Shown here: positions 1 through 7,288 of the stretch, one piece after another
Position numbering within the stretch: position 1 is the stretch's first letter
Layout of the letters: each line of letters opens with the position of its first letter
From: Chitinophaga sancti
GTDB lineage: Bacteria; Bacteroidota; Bacteroidia; Chitinophagales; Chitinophagaceae
Length of the DNA stretch: 64,000 nucleotides
Direction: 5' to 3'
Assembly: GCF_034087045.1 (NCBI RefSeq)
Contig: NZ_CP139247.1
Location: 868,001 to 932,000 of the forward strand
The notes under the pieces: generated by a model
Seen by the model: only the letters and a program-made list of their open reading frames with translations
What the model was told of the DNA's origin: nothing
The model's database searches: none
Made by a program: the position numbers and the translations under genes

Positions 1-6
1 GTAATC

Positions 7-1365
7 TTATTCATTACCCTTCAGTTCTTGCCATTTGATCTTACGGCTAAAGAACATTACGATAGCAAGTATAATGAATAATCCAAGGCTACCCATCAGT
101 AAAGACAAGTCTTCGGCACGGAGAATGACATAAATAGCTCCATACAATATGACTAATACCCCACCAATGCCACTACCTACACGGAAATTGTTAAAGATAC
201 TTGCGGTGTATGCGGTGACAAGAGCAATGGTCATACCACTTGCAATCAGGTAGGCAATACCGAAATTCAATTGTTCTGCCAGGGCGATTAACAAGGTATA
301 GAAAAGCACCAGTGCAAACCCAATGAGGATATATTGTAATGGATGTACATACAGCCGCTGGAGTAATTCAATAAAGTAGAAAACAAGGAATGAAAGGCCG
401 ATAATGAGGATAGCGTATTTCACCGCACGGGTGGATTGTTGATAGCCATCGACAGGCAGGAACAGCTTGATACCAAAATCATAGCTACGGAGGTTGACCT
501 CATCTTTTGTGGTCAGGGATTGGGGGAAGTTGCGGTTCAGGTGAGATACCTGCCAGGCGGCGGTAAAGCCGGTAGATTTGACAACGGATTTCACAGGTAG
601 GAACTGACCGTCGAACTGGGGATTGGCCCAGTTGGATGTGATATTGACCTGGGTCGTTTTACCAACAGGAGAGAAGTGCACCTGGCCGGAGCCACGAAGA
701 TCGAGATTTATAGAAAAATCTCCTGCTGTCCAGCCACTGTCAGTTTTTGTCAATGGTATTCTTGCCTGCATCCCATTATTGAATACGCTCTGGATGGTTA
801 CCCCCGGAGAGAAGAGATAGTCTTTGCCATTGAGCTGCATATTGGGTTGGTTACTGATACCTCTCATATCACTGACGCCTACGGCAATGACAGCTTCATT
901 GATCAGTAATTTATCTGCAGGAATGTCTGTGGTAAGGGGCGCAAAGTTGCCACTCACCTGAAGATGAGAACTGTATACAACGGTTTCATAAATGCCACGG
1001 TGGCGCATTTCGGGTAGCAGTTCGCCATTGATGTTCAGTTTATCGGGCAGGAAGAGGGCATAAGCGCGATGACCGGGGGTATCTACATATGGAATGATGA
1101 TAATAGGGCCGGTGAGGGTTTGGGCTTCGCCCCATTTACTACTGATTTCGGCGGTTGCTTCGTCACTCCGTTGTTCTCTTTCCCGGATCAGATTCATGAT
1201 CATAGCAGTGGGAATGAGGAGCACAAGTACCAGGAAGCCGATGATGACGGCTTTGATAGCGTAAGCGTATCTTTTCATAAAGGAGTTTTTTTCAGGTAAA
1301 AAATCTTCCCCTGGGGCAGGAGAATGACTCTCCTGTCCTGCATTTGCAAGATGTTGATGTTCCAT
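7..1365 (-). CDS. creD: CreD-family inner membrane protein
   Basis: A 452-residue membrane protein of the CreD (inner membrane protein, cell-envelope integrity) family. A hydrophilic N-terminus of about 30 residues leads to one membrane segment (about 35-57), then a large periplasmic domain that starts with the family-typical stretch containing SSKWGEAQTLTGPIIIIPY, then a hydrophobic C-terminal half with about five or six closely spaced segments (about 315-445). The ATG lies 53 bp after the stop of the winged-helix regulator gene, and that regulator-CreD pairing is common in Bacteroidota. A dyad (1385-1401) lies just upstream. The physiological role is not known beyond a link to envelope stress and beta-lactam response in proteobacteria. 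Confidence 0.9.
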   Translation of the reverse strand: MEHQHLANAGQESHSPAPGEDFLPEKNSFMKRYAYAIKAVIIGFLVLVLLIPTAMIMNLIREREQRSDEATAEISSKWGEAQTLTGPIIIIPYVDTPGHRAYALFLPDKLNINGELLPEMRHRGIYETVVYSSHLQVSGNFAPLTTDIPADKLLINEAVIAVGVSDMRGISNQPNMQLNGKDYLFSPGVTIQSVFNNGMQARIPLTKTDSGWTAGDFSINLDLRGSGQVHFSPVGKTTQVNITSNWANPQFDGQFLPVKSVVKSTGFTAAWQVSHLNRNFPQSLTTKDEVNLRSYDFGIKLFLPVDGYQQSTRAVKYAILIIGLSFLVFYFIELLQRLYVHPLQYILIGFALVLFYTLLIALAEQLNFGIAYLIASGMTIALVTAYTASIFNNFRVGSGIGGVLVILYGAIYVILRAEDLSLLMGSLGLFIILAIVMFFSRKIKWQELKGNE

Positions 1366-1384
1366 GATTATTTTCTTTTAAAGT

Positions 1385-1401
1385 GCTTTGTATTTCAAAG
1401 T
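1385..1401. promoter_or_regulatory. Candidate operator upstream of creD
   Basis: GCTTTG-TATTT-CAAAGT is a near-perfect dyad 20 bp upstream of the creD start. An almost identical site (ACTTTG-GAATT-CAAAGT) lies in front of the first gene of the module at 2430-2446. Binding by the regulator encoded between the two sites is an inference. Confidence 0.45.
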
Positions 1402-1418
1402 ATAGGGATAAAAAAAAT

Positions 1419-1724
1419 TTACTCGATAGAGCGAATCATATTTTCAAGCGCAGCGAGGTGGCCTTTGAAAGCTTTTTCGCCTGCTTTGGTGATTTGATAA
1501 GTTGTATTTGTTTTACGGCCGATGAAGCCTTTGTGAACCTTGAGATAACCGTTTTCTTCCAGTGTATTCAGGTGTGAGGCCAGGTTACCGTCGGTGAGTT
1601 CCAACATTTGTTTCAAATCGTTGAAGCTGACTTCCTCATTGACTATAAGAATACTCATGACACCAAGACGGATCCTGCTGTCGAAGATTTTATTCAGATT
1701 ACCTATGGGATTGTTTATGGCCAC
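1419..1724 (-). CDS. Winged-helix transcriptional regulator
   Basis: A 101-residue single-domain DNA-binding protein of the small winged-helix (MarR/ArsR-like) type. The N-terminal part (NLNKIFDSRIRLGVMSIL) is the usual dimer and first helix, followed by the helix-turn-helix at about 30-55 (SFNDLKQMLELTDGNLASHL) and the wing around 60-78 (GYLKVHKGF...TTYQIT). There is no effector domain. The start is GTG; no ATG is available before conserved sequence begins. It sits between a 6-TM protein gene and creD, all leftward, and is probably their local regulator and possibly autoregulated. Confidence 0.85.
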   Translation of the reverse strand: MAINNPIGNLNKIFDSRIRLGVMSILIVNEEVSFNDLKQMLELTDGNLASHLNTLEENGYLKVHKGFIGRKTNTTYQITKAGEKAFKGHLAALENMIRSIE

Positions 1725-1776
1725 TGCTTAACAGATTCAAAAGTTCAATTAATATAGCCTTGCTGTCAGAGAGTGA

Positions 1777-2421
1777 TTACTCTTCTGATTCAGCATTGCG
1801 TTCATACTTCCACCACATCATCACGCCGTATACGATGTGTAATACACCGAAACCTAGGGCCCAAAAATACAGACCACGACGCAAATAGAAAACATTGATT
1901 ATCCCCAGTATGATTTGAGCGATCCCAAAGTATTTGATATCTCTGAATGTATACTTGCTGGCGTTGACCAGTGCCAGTCCATAAAAGAGGAGGCAGGCGG
2001 GGGCCACGAGTACTTCAAAATTATTATAGACCATTCCTGCTATGAATGCAGCGCCGGCTACCATGGGGATGAGTCCACTATAGAAAACGTTGCGGGAGGT
2101 TTTGCCAAAGATGGAAGCGCCATCTTTATTGGCTTTGCGCCAGGTAAAGTAGATGCCGCCAGCCAATGCAATGCCCATGACGATGAGGCCGAGGATGGTG
2201 AGTTTTATTTTTAATAAATTGAAATCTTCTCTTACGAATATGCCAGAGGTGTTCCAGCGGTTGTAGTATTCACTGATCCAGACATCGGCGATAGCAGCAC
2301 CCAGGAGGCCGGCGATGCCGGCGCATACGCCACTTAGTCCACTGAGGGAGATGAAGCGGCTGCTGCGGTCCATGATACGTTTAATATCACTTAAGGTAGA
2401 TAGATGTTGCTGATCAGTCAT
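1777..2421 (-). CDS. Six-TM membrane protein of unknown function
   Basis: A 214-residue protein. After about 25 soluble residues (MTDQQHLSTLSDIKRIMDRS) there are about six hydrophobic segments: about 27-47, 72-92, 112-130, 135-150, 162-178 and 183-200. The C-terminus is charged (KYERNAESEE). No enzymatic motif is visible. It is the first gene of the leftward module with the winged-helix regulator (52 bp downstream) and creD, and its promoter region carries both a -7 box and the dyad shared with creD. It may be a sensor or partner for the regulator, but the sequence does not show this. Confidence 0.75.
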   Translation of the reverse strand: MTDQQHLSTLSDIKRIMDRSSRFISLSGLSGVCAGIAGLLGAAIADVWISEYYNRWNTSGIFVREDFNLLKIKLTILGLIVMGIALAGGIYFTWRKANKDGASIFGKTSRNVFYSGLIPMVAGAAFIAGMVYNNFEVLVAPACLLFYGLALVNASKYTFRDIKYFGIAQIILGIINVFYLRRGLYFWALGFGVLHIVYGVMMWWKYERNAESEE

Positions 2422-2429
2422 ACTAAAGT

Positions 2430-2446
2430 ACTTTGGAATTCAAAGT
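2430..2446. promoter_or_regulatory. Candidate operator upstream of the 6-TM gene
   Basis: ACTTTG-GAATT-CAAAGT is a dyad with perfect 6-bp arms. It overlaps the -7 promoter element at 2441-2448, so a bound protein would block transcription. It matches the site in front of creD (1385-1401). Confidence 0.5.
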
Positions 2447-2448
2447 TA
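2441..2448 (-). promoter_or_regulatory. Bacteroidota -7 promoter element
   Basis: Reads TAACTTTG on the minus strand, an exact match to TAnnTTTG, 19 bp before the ATG of the 6-TM gene. It overlaps the candidate operator. Confidence 0.55.
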
Positions 2449-2511
2449 GGATTTAGGTTGGAATTATAAAATTATTTTATTGGTATTTGGTAAAAAAGGC
2501 TGTTATGAGGT

Positions 2512-2556
2512 GCTAACCCTGGGGAAAATCGCGAAGTGATTTTCCCCAGGGTTAGC
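2512..2556. repeat. Perfect 19-bp stem hairpin
   Basis: Arms 2512-2530 and 2538-2556 are exact complements around the loop GCGAAGT. It abuts the next hairpin (2557-2600) with no spacer. It lies 3' of the aminotransferase gene; there is no T-tract directly beyond it on the minus strand. Confidence 0.85.
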
Positions 2557-2600
2557 GCAGGGAATCAGGTTTGGCCTGACGGCCAAACCTGATTCCCTGC
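2557..2600. repeat. Perfect 20-bp stem hairpin
   Basis: Arms 2557-2576 and 2581-2600 are exact complements around the loop TGAC. It begins 18 bp past the aminotransferase stop on the minus strand. Together with 2512-2556 it forms a back-to-back pair that may act as a transcript 3' end or be a REP-like palindromic repeat. Confidence 0.85.
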
Positions 2601-2618
2601 TTTTGTGCGAGCCTGTTC

Positions 2619-3803
2619 TTAAGCAACAGCATTCAATACCGCAATTATAGTATCGCAGGCGAATTTGATTTCGTCTTCTGTTATGATCAGGGGAGGGGCA
2701 ATGCGCAAGCATTGCGGCGCAAATAAGAACCAGTCTGTCATGACACCTTTCTCAATGCAGGCATCGATCACCTTTTTATTCACAGTAAAGCTTTCCAGTT
2801 CTACGGCCATCATCAGGCCCTGAGAGCGGATGGCTCTGATAGCAGGGTGTTGCAGATATTTATGAAACAAGGCTTCTTTTGTCCTGACGGTGTTTGTGAG
2901 TTTTTCTTCCAGCAATACTTTGAAACCCGCCATACCAGCAGCACAGATAACCGGGTGGCCACCGAAGGTGGTCATGTGTCCTAAGACAGGGTTATTGGTC
3001 AGGGTCCACATAATTTCTCTGTTGGCAATAAAAGCTCCCATTGGCATACCACCACCCAGCGCTTTGCCTAATAATAGAATATCAGGCACAATACCGAATT
3101 GTTCAAAGCCCCAGAGCGATCCATTTCTACCCAGGCCACACTGGATTTCATCCAATACGAGCAGGGTACCTGTTTGTGTACATTTCTCCCGCAGGGCCTT
3201 CATCCATTCCTGCTGTGGTACGATCACCCCAGCTTCGGCCTGTACTGTTTCTGCAATCACACAGGCCGTCTTTTCTGTAATGCAATCTATCGCCTCCCAG
3301 GTATTATATTTCAGGTGCTGGATATCAGGTAATAAAGGACGATACGCATTCCGCCATTCTTCATCTCCCATTATACTCATAGCTCCCTGCGTGGAACCAT
3401 GGTAACTATTCTCAAATGCAATAATTTCCGTTCTGCCTGTGAATCGCTTTGCCAGCTTCATCGCACCTTCCACCGCTTCTGCACCGGAATTGGTAAAGTA
3501 TACACTATCTAAAGAAGATGGTAAATGCTGAGTAAGCAAAGTAGCAAATGCTACCTGTGGCGACTGCACCAGCTCCCCATACACCAGCAGGTGCATATAA
3601 GTTGCGGCCTGCTCCTGTATAGCTGCCACCACAGCCGGATGACAATGTCCTACATTACACACACTAATCCCCGCTATCAGGTCCAATAATTTCTTACCAT
3701 CCACATCCCACATGTACATGCCTGATGCCTTCACCATCTCAATGCCCAACGGAGCGTCTGACAATTGCGCTACGTGTCTTAAAAAAAGTTGCCTGTTATT
3801 CAT
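2619..3803 (-). CDS. Class-III PLP-dependent aminotransferase
   Basis: A 394-residue fold-type-I aminotransferase of the acetylornithine/ornithine/4-aminobutyrate group. Visible features are the phosphate-binding TNSGAEA at 104-110, the cofactor aspartate in LDEIQCGLGR (D218), and the Schiff-base lysine in LLLGKALGGGMPMG (K247). Length is normal for the family. No arginine, lysine or GABA genes adjoin, so the substrate cannot be set from context. A -7 box ends only 7 bp before the ATG, so its mRNA should have almost no leader. Confidence 0.9.
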   Translation of the reverse strand: MNNRQLFLRHVAQLSDAPLGIEMVKASGMYMWDVDGKKLLDLIAGISVCNVGHCHPAVVAAIQEQAATYMHLLVYGELVQSPQVAFATLLTQHLPSSLDSVYFTNSGAEAVEGAMKLAKRFTGRTEIIAFENSYHGSTQGAMSIMGDEEWRNAYRPLLPDIQHLKYNTWEAIDCITEKTACVIAETVQAEAGVIVPQQEWMKALREKCTQTGTLLVLDEIQCGLGRNGSLWGFEQFGIVPDILLLGKALGGGMPMGAFIANREIMWTLTNNPVLGHMTTFGGHPVICAAGMAGFKVLLEEKLTNTVRTKEALFHKYLQHPAIRAIRSQGLMMAVELESFTVNKKVIDACIEKGVMTDWFLFAPQCLRIAPPLIITEDEIKFACDTIIAVLNAVA

Positions 3804-3810
3804 TTGCCTG

Positions 3811-3818
3811 CAAAAATA
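3811..3818 (-). promoter_or_regulatory. Bacteroidota -7 promoter element, near-leaderless
   Basis: Reads TATTTTTG on the minus strand, an exact TAnnTTTG match, ending 7 bp before the aminotransferase ATG. The expected start point leaves a leader of only a few bases. Confidence 0.5.
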
Positions 3819-3914
3819 CGAAAATGATATGCCCCTGCGTATTAATAGTATACCTGATCCGGAGCATGCGTTTAATCAATTGTAAGTGGTAATTTGCCAG
3901 CAAAACAAAAGGAA

Positions 3915-4448
3915 ATGCCATACATTCTGCCGGTAAAAGGAGTAATGCCTGAAATGGGAAAGGACTGTTTTATAGCCCCAAATGCGACAATCGTAGGTGA
4001 TGTGATTATGGGGGATGGTTGTAGCGTTTGGTTCAATGCTGTGATCAGAGGAGATGTAAACAGTATCCGTTTAGGTAATAAAGTAAATGTACAGGATGGT
4101 GCCTGTATTCATGCTACTTACGAAAAGACAAAGACGATAATTGGGAATAGCGTATCCATTGGTCATAATGCGATTGTGCATGGCTGTACTGTGGAAGATA
4201 ATGTGCTGATCGGGATGGGTGCTATTGTGATGGATAATGCACATATCGGAAGCAATACCATTATAGCTGCGGGTGCTGTGGTGCTGGAAAATACACAGGT
4301 AGAAGCAGGTGCTATTTATGCGGGTGTGCCTGCCAGGAAGGTTAAGAATATCAGTGAGTCATTGATCAGCGGAGAGATCAGCAGGATCGCGAATAATTAT
4401 GGCATGTATTCCAGCTGGTTCAAGGATTTGCCGGAAGAAGGGAAATAG
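3915..4448 (+). CDS. Gamma-carbonic-anhydrase-like left-handed beta-helix protein
   Basis: A 177-residue hexapeptide-repeat protein of the gamma carbonic anhydrase/YrdA group. The repeats run from about residue 14 (IAPNATIVGDVIMGDGCSVWFNAVIRGDV) to about 150 and form the left-handed beta-helix. The conserved RGD and three histidines typical of metal binding are visible (IHATYE, SIGHNAIVHGC). I chose the ATG at 3915 (MPYILPVKG) because homologues start there; a TTG seven codons upstream is possible. The 3' tail of the gene, including the stop, is repeated in tandem downstream (4415-4560). True carbonic anhydrase activity is uncertain for this family. Confidence 0.9.
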   Translation: MPYILPVKGVMPEMGKDCFIAPNATIVGDVIMGDGCSVWFNAVIRGDVNSIRLGNKVNVQDGACIHATYEKTKTIIGNSVSIGHNAIVHGCTVEDNVLIGMGAIVMDNAHIGSNTIIAAGAVVLENTQVEAGAIYAGVPARKVKNISESLISGEISRIANNYGMYSSWFKDLPEEGK

Positions 4449-4560
4449 GTTATTACATCTTTTCTGTTAGTTCAAGGAGCTGCCGGTAGATGACAATAGG
4501 TTATTGCATCGTTTCCTGCTGGTTCAAGGAGCTGCCGTTAGAAGGGAAATAAGCTATCGC
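4415..4560 (+). repeat. 52-bp tandem repeat, about 2.8 copies, overlapping the gene end
   Basis: Units start at 4415, 4467 and 4519 (period exactly 52 bp). Unit 1 is the coding tail of the carbonic-anhydrase-like gene (WFKDLPEEGK-stop). Unit 3 can be read WFKELPLEGK-stop. Unit 2 is more diverged. The stop codon is thus inside the repeated unit. Confidence 0.85.
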
Positions 4561-4588
4561 TGATGATATGCTATATCAAATAACAAAT

Positions 4589-4619
4589 CATGAGGTTGTG
4601 TCTATGGCCAAACCTCATG
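4589..4619. repeat. Inverted repeat, 9-bp arms
   Basis: CATGAGGTT (4589-4597) pairs with AACCTCATG (4611-4619) across a 13-base loop. It may be the 3' end of the carbonic-anhydrase-like transcript, although only a short T run follows. Confidence 0.5.
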
Positions 4620-4707
4620 GTTTTAGAATATCTATGCCCCCAAGCAGGTAAATGCATAACCCTTAAATGACATATTTTAATTATCTTGCATTTAATATCC
4701 TTACCCT

Positions 4708-4863
4708 ATGCAGAAATTAATATTACTCCTGGTGCTGGGTAGCATTTTGGCTATCAGCTGTCAATCAGAGCAAAAAGGCTGTCCAAGCAGCAATTACTAT
4801 TCAAATAGAAATATCAAGCAGAATAAGCATTCTTCCAAACAAATGTCTAACAGGGTATTCTAA
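4708..4863 (+). CDS. Small predicted lipoprotein 1 (51 aa)
   Basis: ATG at 4708, stop at 4861-4863. The translation begins MQKLILLLVLGSILAISCQS, a type II signal peptide with the lipobox cysteine at 18. The short mature part carries a GCP motif (QKGCPSSNYYSN) and a basic, Asn/Ser-rich tail. The stop overlaps the start of the next gene (TAATG), implying translational coupling. The second gene shares the plan lipobox + GCP + Asn, so they look like a diverged tandem duplicate. Function is unknown. Confidence 0.7.
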   Translation: MQKLILLLVLGSILAISCQSEQKGCPSSNYYSNRNIKQNKHSSKQMSNRVF

Positions 4864-5024
4864 TGATACGTACATTCTTTATTTGCATGTTCGTGCTGGC
4901 CCTGATGGGGTTTAGTTCCTGTAGGACAAGGAAGACGGGATGTCCTCAACCAAGAAGTAACTGGGGGGCTGAGAAGATATTGGATGAGATGCAAGGAAAG
5001 CATCATAAGAAGAACAGGCATTAG
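4863..5024 (+). CDS. Small predicted lipoprotein 2 (53 aa)
   Basis: ATG overlaps the stop of the previous gene. The translation starts MIRTFFICMFVLALMGFSSC, a lipoprotein signal with the cysteine at 20, then RTRKTGCPQPRSNWGAEKIL and a Lys/His-rich tail (GKHHKKNRH). The GCP...N motif is shared with the upstream neighbour. Such approximately 50-residue GCP lipoproteins appear to be a Bacteroidota-type feature, but I know no function. The gene pair is isolated between the carbonic-anhydrase-like gene and the convergent rsgA. Confidence 0.7.
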   Translation: MIRTFFICMFVLALMGFSSCRTRKTGCPQPRSNWGAEKILDEMQGKHHKKNRH

Positions 5025-5046
5025 TTGAATGCTGTTTGAGGGAGAT

Positions 5047-5190
5047 TTCCTTCGGAAAACATGTAAAAGTTTTTTTTTCTGAAGGATAGGACCAATTGCT
5101 TTTACCTTTGAGAAGGACTTCCTTCGGAATACATAAAGGAATGTTTTTTTGAAGCAAGAATTCGATCGGTTCTTCTGTAAGAATTAAAAA
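5047..5190. repeat. Degenerate 72-bp direct repeat, two copies
   Basis: TTCCTTCGGAA recurs at 5047 and 5119, each followed by an ACAT sequence and a run of T about 20 bases later. Similarity decays through the unit. It fills the space between lipoprotein 2 and rsgA. Confidence 0.5.
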
Positions 5191-5194
5191 TCCT

Positions 5195-6136
5195 TTAATA
5201 ACTCTCCTCCTGAATTGATTCCAGAATCGTGGCATAACTCACATACCTCTCCATATCAATTTCCCCTTCCTCTACAGCCGCTTTCACAGCACAACCTGGC
5301 TCATTGATATGCAAGCAGTTATTAAACTGACACTGTGTAAGATAAGGCTGCATCTCAAGAAAATAATGCGACAGCTCCGGCTTCTCAATATCCACAATAC
5401 CAAACTCCCTTACCCCAGGTGTATCTATCAACCGACCGCCCTGTGGCAGATCATACATCTCTGCATAAGTAGTAGTATGCAACCCCTTACCACTCCAACC
5501 ACTCACGGCTTTTGTACGCAGATCCAGACCAGGTAATAAACGATTGATGAGAGAAGACTTTCCCACACCGGAGTGACCGGACATCAGGGTAGTTTTATCT
5601 TTCATCATAGCCTCCAGTTCATCTACACCGCCGCCGGTAGCAGCAGATACCAGTTTTACAGTATAACCGATATCTTCATACAGGGCCGCTAATTCAGCGA
5701 ATCTGTCTATTTCTTTCTCTTTATAAATGTCTCTTTTGTTAAACACAAGCACTACTGGAATGTGATAAGCAGCAGCTGTAACCAGGAAGCGATCCATGAA
5801 TCCATTGGAGGTTCTTGGTTCTTTTACTGTGCAGATGAGCATGGCCTGATCCAGGTTGGCCGCCACGATGTGCTTCGCGTTTCCTTTTTTATGTGGGGAG
5901 CTGCGGACGATGTAGTTACGCCTGACCCCAATATCAGTGATCATAGCATTTTTTGCATTGGCATCACCTTCTTCAGGAACGATATCTACGATATCGCCTA
6001 CCGCTATGGGGTTGGTAGACGTAATGTCCCCATCCAGTTTCAATACACCTTTAATGCGTGCCTGGAAGGTTTCGCCGGTGGTGATGGTTTTTACGGTGTA
6101 CCAGCTACCGGTGGATCTATAGATTAGTGCCTGCAA
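5195..6136 (-). CDS. rsgA: Ribosome small-subunit GTPase RsgA
   Basis: A 313-residue circularly permuted GTPase that helps late 30S subunit maturation. It has an N-terminal OB-like domain (about 1-75), then G motifs in permuted order: NKRD (133-136), the P-loop GHSGVGKS (187-194) and DTPG (238-241). The C-terminal zinc site is C269, C274, H276 and C282. The start must be TTG at 6136, since the in-frame upstream sequence is stop-CAT-TTG and no ATG precedes conserved sequence. It follows the Bat operon but is separated from it by two hairpins. Confidence 0.93.
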   Translation of the reverse strand: MQALIYRSTGSWYTVKTITTGETFQARIKGVLKLDGDITSTNPIAVGDIVDIVPEEGDANAKNAMITDIGVRRNYIVRSSPHKKGNAKHIVAANLDQAMLICTVKEPRTSNGFMDRFLVTAAAYHIPVVLVFNKRDIYKEKEIDRFAELAALYEDIGYTVKLVSAATGGGVDELEAMMKDKTTLMSGHSGVGKSSLINRLLPGLDLRTKAVSGWSGKGLHTTTYAEMYDLPQGGRLIDTPGVREFGIVDIEKPELSHYFLEMQPYLTQCQFNNCLHINEPGCAVKAAVEEGEIDMERYVSYATILESIQEESY

Positions 6137-6168
6137 ATGCTAAAATTATTATTAGGGTGTAAAAATAC

Positions 6169-6207
6169 AAAAAACTCGCTTCTACCTTCGGCAGAAGCGA
6201 GTTTTTT
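6169..6207 (-). terminator. Terminator hairpin, 15-bp stem with T run
   Basis: Arms 6169-6183 and 6193-6207 are perfect complements ending in six A/T pairs, so it can work on either strand. On the minus strand it closes the Bat operon, just before rsgA. Confidence 0.85.
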
Positions 6208-6208
6208 G

Positions 6209-6246
6209 ATATTGCCCCCTGCCGCTGGCGCGGCAGGGGGCAATAT
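6209..6246. repeat. GC-rich hairpin, 17-bp stem
   Basis: Arms 6209-6225 and 6230-6246 pair perfectly around TGGC. It sits 4 bp after the BatA stop and 1 bp from the terminator at 6169-6207, forming a back-to-back hairpin pair like that at 2512-2600. Confidence 0.85.
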
Positions 6247-6250
6247 TGTT

Positions 6251-7261
6251 TTATGGCAGACTCCGGAATACGGTATATCGCAACACTACTTCCAGCAGTA
6301 TACAAGCCAATGCCAGTATAGCAAACGGGAAGAAATGTTCAGCAAATCGTTTGTAAGAAGTGATCTCTACCTTGGTCTTTTCCAGCTTATCAATCTCATC
6401 ATAAATACTTTCCAGGTCCTTATTATTGGTAGCCCTGAAATATTTACCCCCGGTTTCTGTTGAAATCTTCTTCATCAGCGGCTCATCCAGCTGTACATCC
6501 TGCATAGCCATTTGAATACTACCATCCGGCATGGTCATCGGGAAAGGTGCCTTTCCGATCGTACCTACCCCTACGGTATATACCCTTGTTTTGAATGCCT
6601 TTGCAATTTCCAGCGCGGTGAGCGGATCTATCAAACCTACGTTGTTCACACCATCTGTAAGGAGAATGATCACCTTACTTTTAGCTTTACTATTACGAAG
6701 GCGATCTACAGCCGTGGCCAAACCCATCCCAATCGCAGTACCATCCTGCAGCATACCACTCTTGATAGCCGTAATCTGGTTTTTCAATACCGCATGGTCA
6801 GTAGTAATGGGACATTGCGTAAAACTCTCTCCGGAGAAGATCACCAGGCCAATACGGTCACTGATACGGCGATCCACGAAGTCGTTCGCTACTTTCTTCG
6901 CAGCTTCCAGCCTGTTAGGCTGCAGGTCTTCTGCCAGCATACTACCTGAAATATCTATGCTCAACACGATATCGATCCCTTCACTATCTATACTTTCAGA
7001 TGTATTGCTGGTCTGAGGTCTTGCCAGCGCTACCACCAGCGCACTAAACGCCAGCAGTCGCAGTATCAGCAGGAGGGGGCGGAACCTCACCTTCCAGGAT
7101 ACCGGCAGTCCCTTCAGCCCCTGAAGGGAAGACATATCCATAGCCACCTGCTTTTTCTGCTGTTTTGCATAGTGCCAGTAGATCATCACGGGCACCAGCA
7201 CCAGCAAGCCAAAGTAGGCAGGATGGGCAAATTCAATATTTTTCCAGACTGAAAAATCCAT
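6251..7261 (-). CDS. batA: BatA-like von Willebrand factor A membrane protein
   Basis: A 336-residue protein with an N-terminal BatA-type membrane region (segments about 12-30 and 62-80), a vWA domain with an intact MIDAS metal site (DISGS 103-107, TDG 202-204), and a C-terminal membrane segment (about 308-330). It is the last gene of a leftward moxR-DUF58-BatD-like-BatA operon. In Bacteroides this locus was named for aerotolerance; MoxR/vWA pairs generally act as chaperone-like envelope systems. The usual batB and TPR-type batC genes do not follow; rsgA does. Confidence 0.9.
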   Translation of the reverse strand: MDFSVWKNIEFAHPAYFGLLVLVPVMIYWHYAKQQKKQVAMDMSSLQGLKGLPVSWKVRFRPLLLILRLLAFSALVVALARPQTSNTSESIDSEGIDIVLSIDISGSMLAEDLQPNRLEAAKKVANDFVDRRISDRIGLVIFSGESFTQCPITTDHAVLKNQITAIKSGMLQDGTAIGMGLATAVDRLRNSKAKSKVIILLTDGVNNVGLIDPLTALEIAKAFKTRVYTVGVGTIGKAPFPMTMPDGSIQMAMQDVQLDEPLMKKISTETGGKYFRATNNKDLESIYDEIDKLEKTKVEITSYKRFAEHFFPFAILALACILLEVVLRYTVFRSLP

Positions 7262-7288
7262 GTATATAAAATAATTTCCTGGTTCTAG

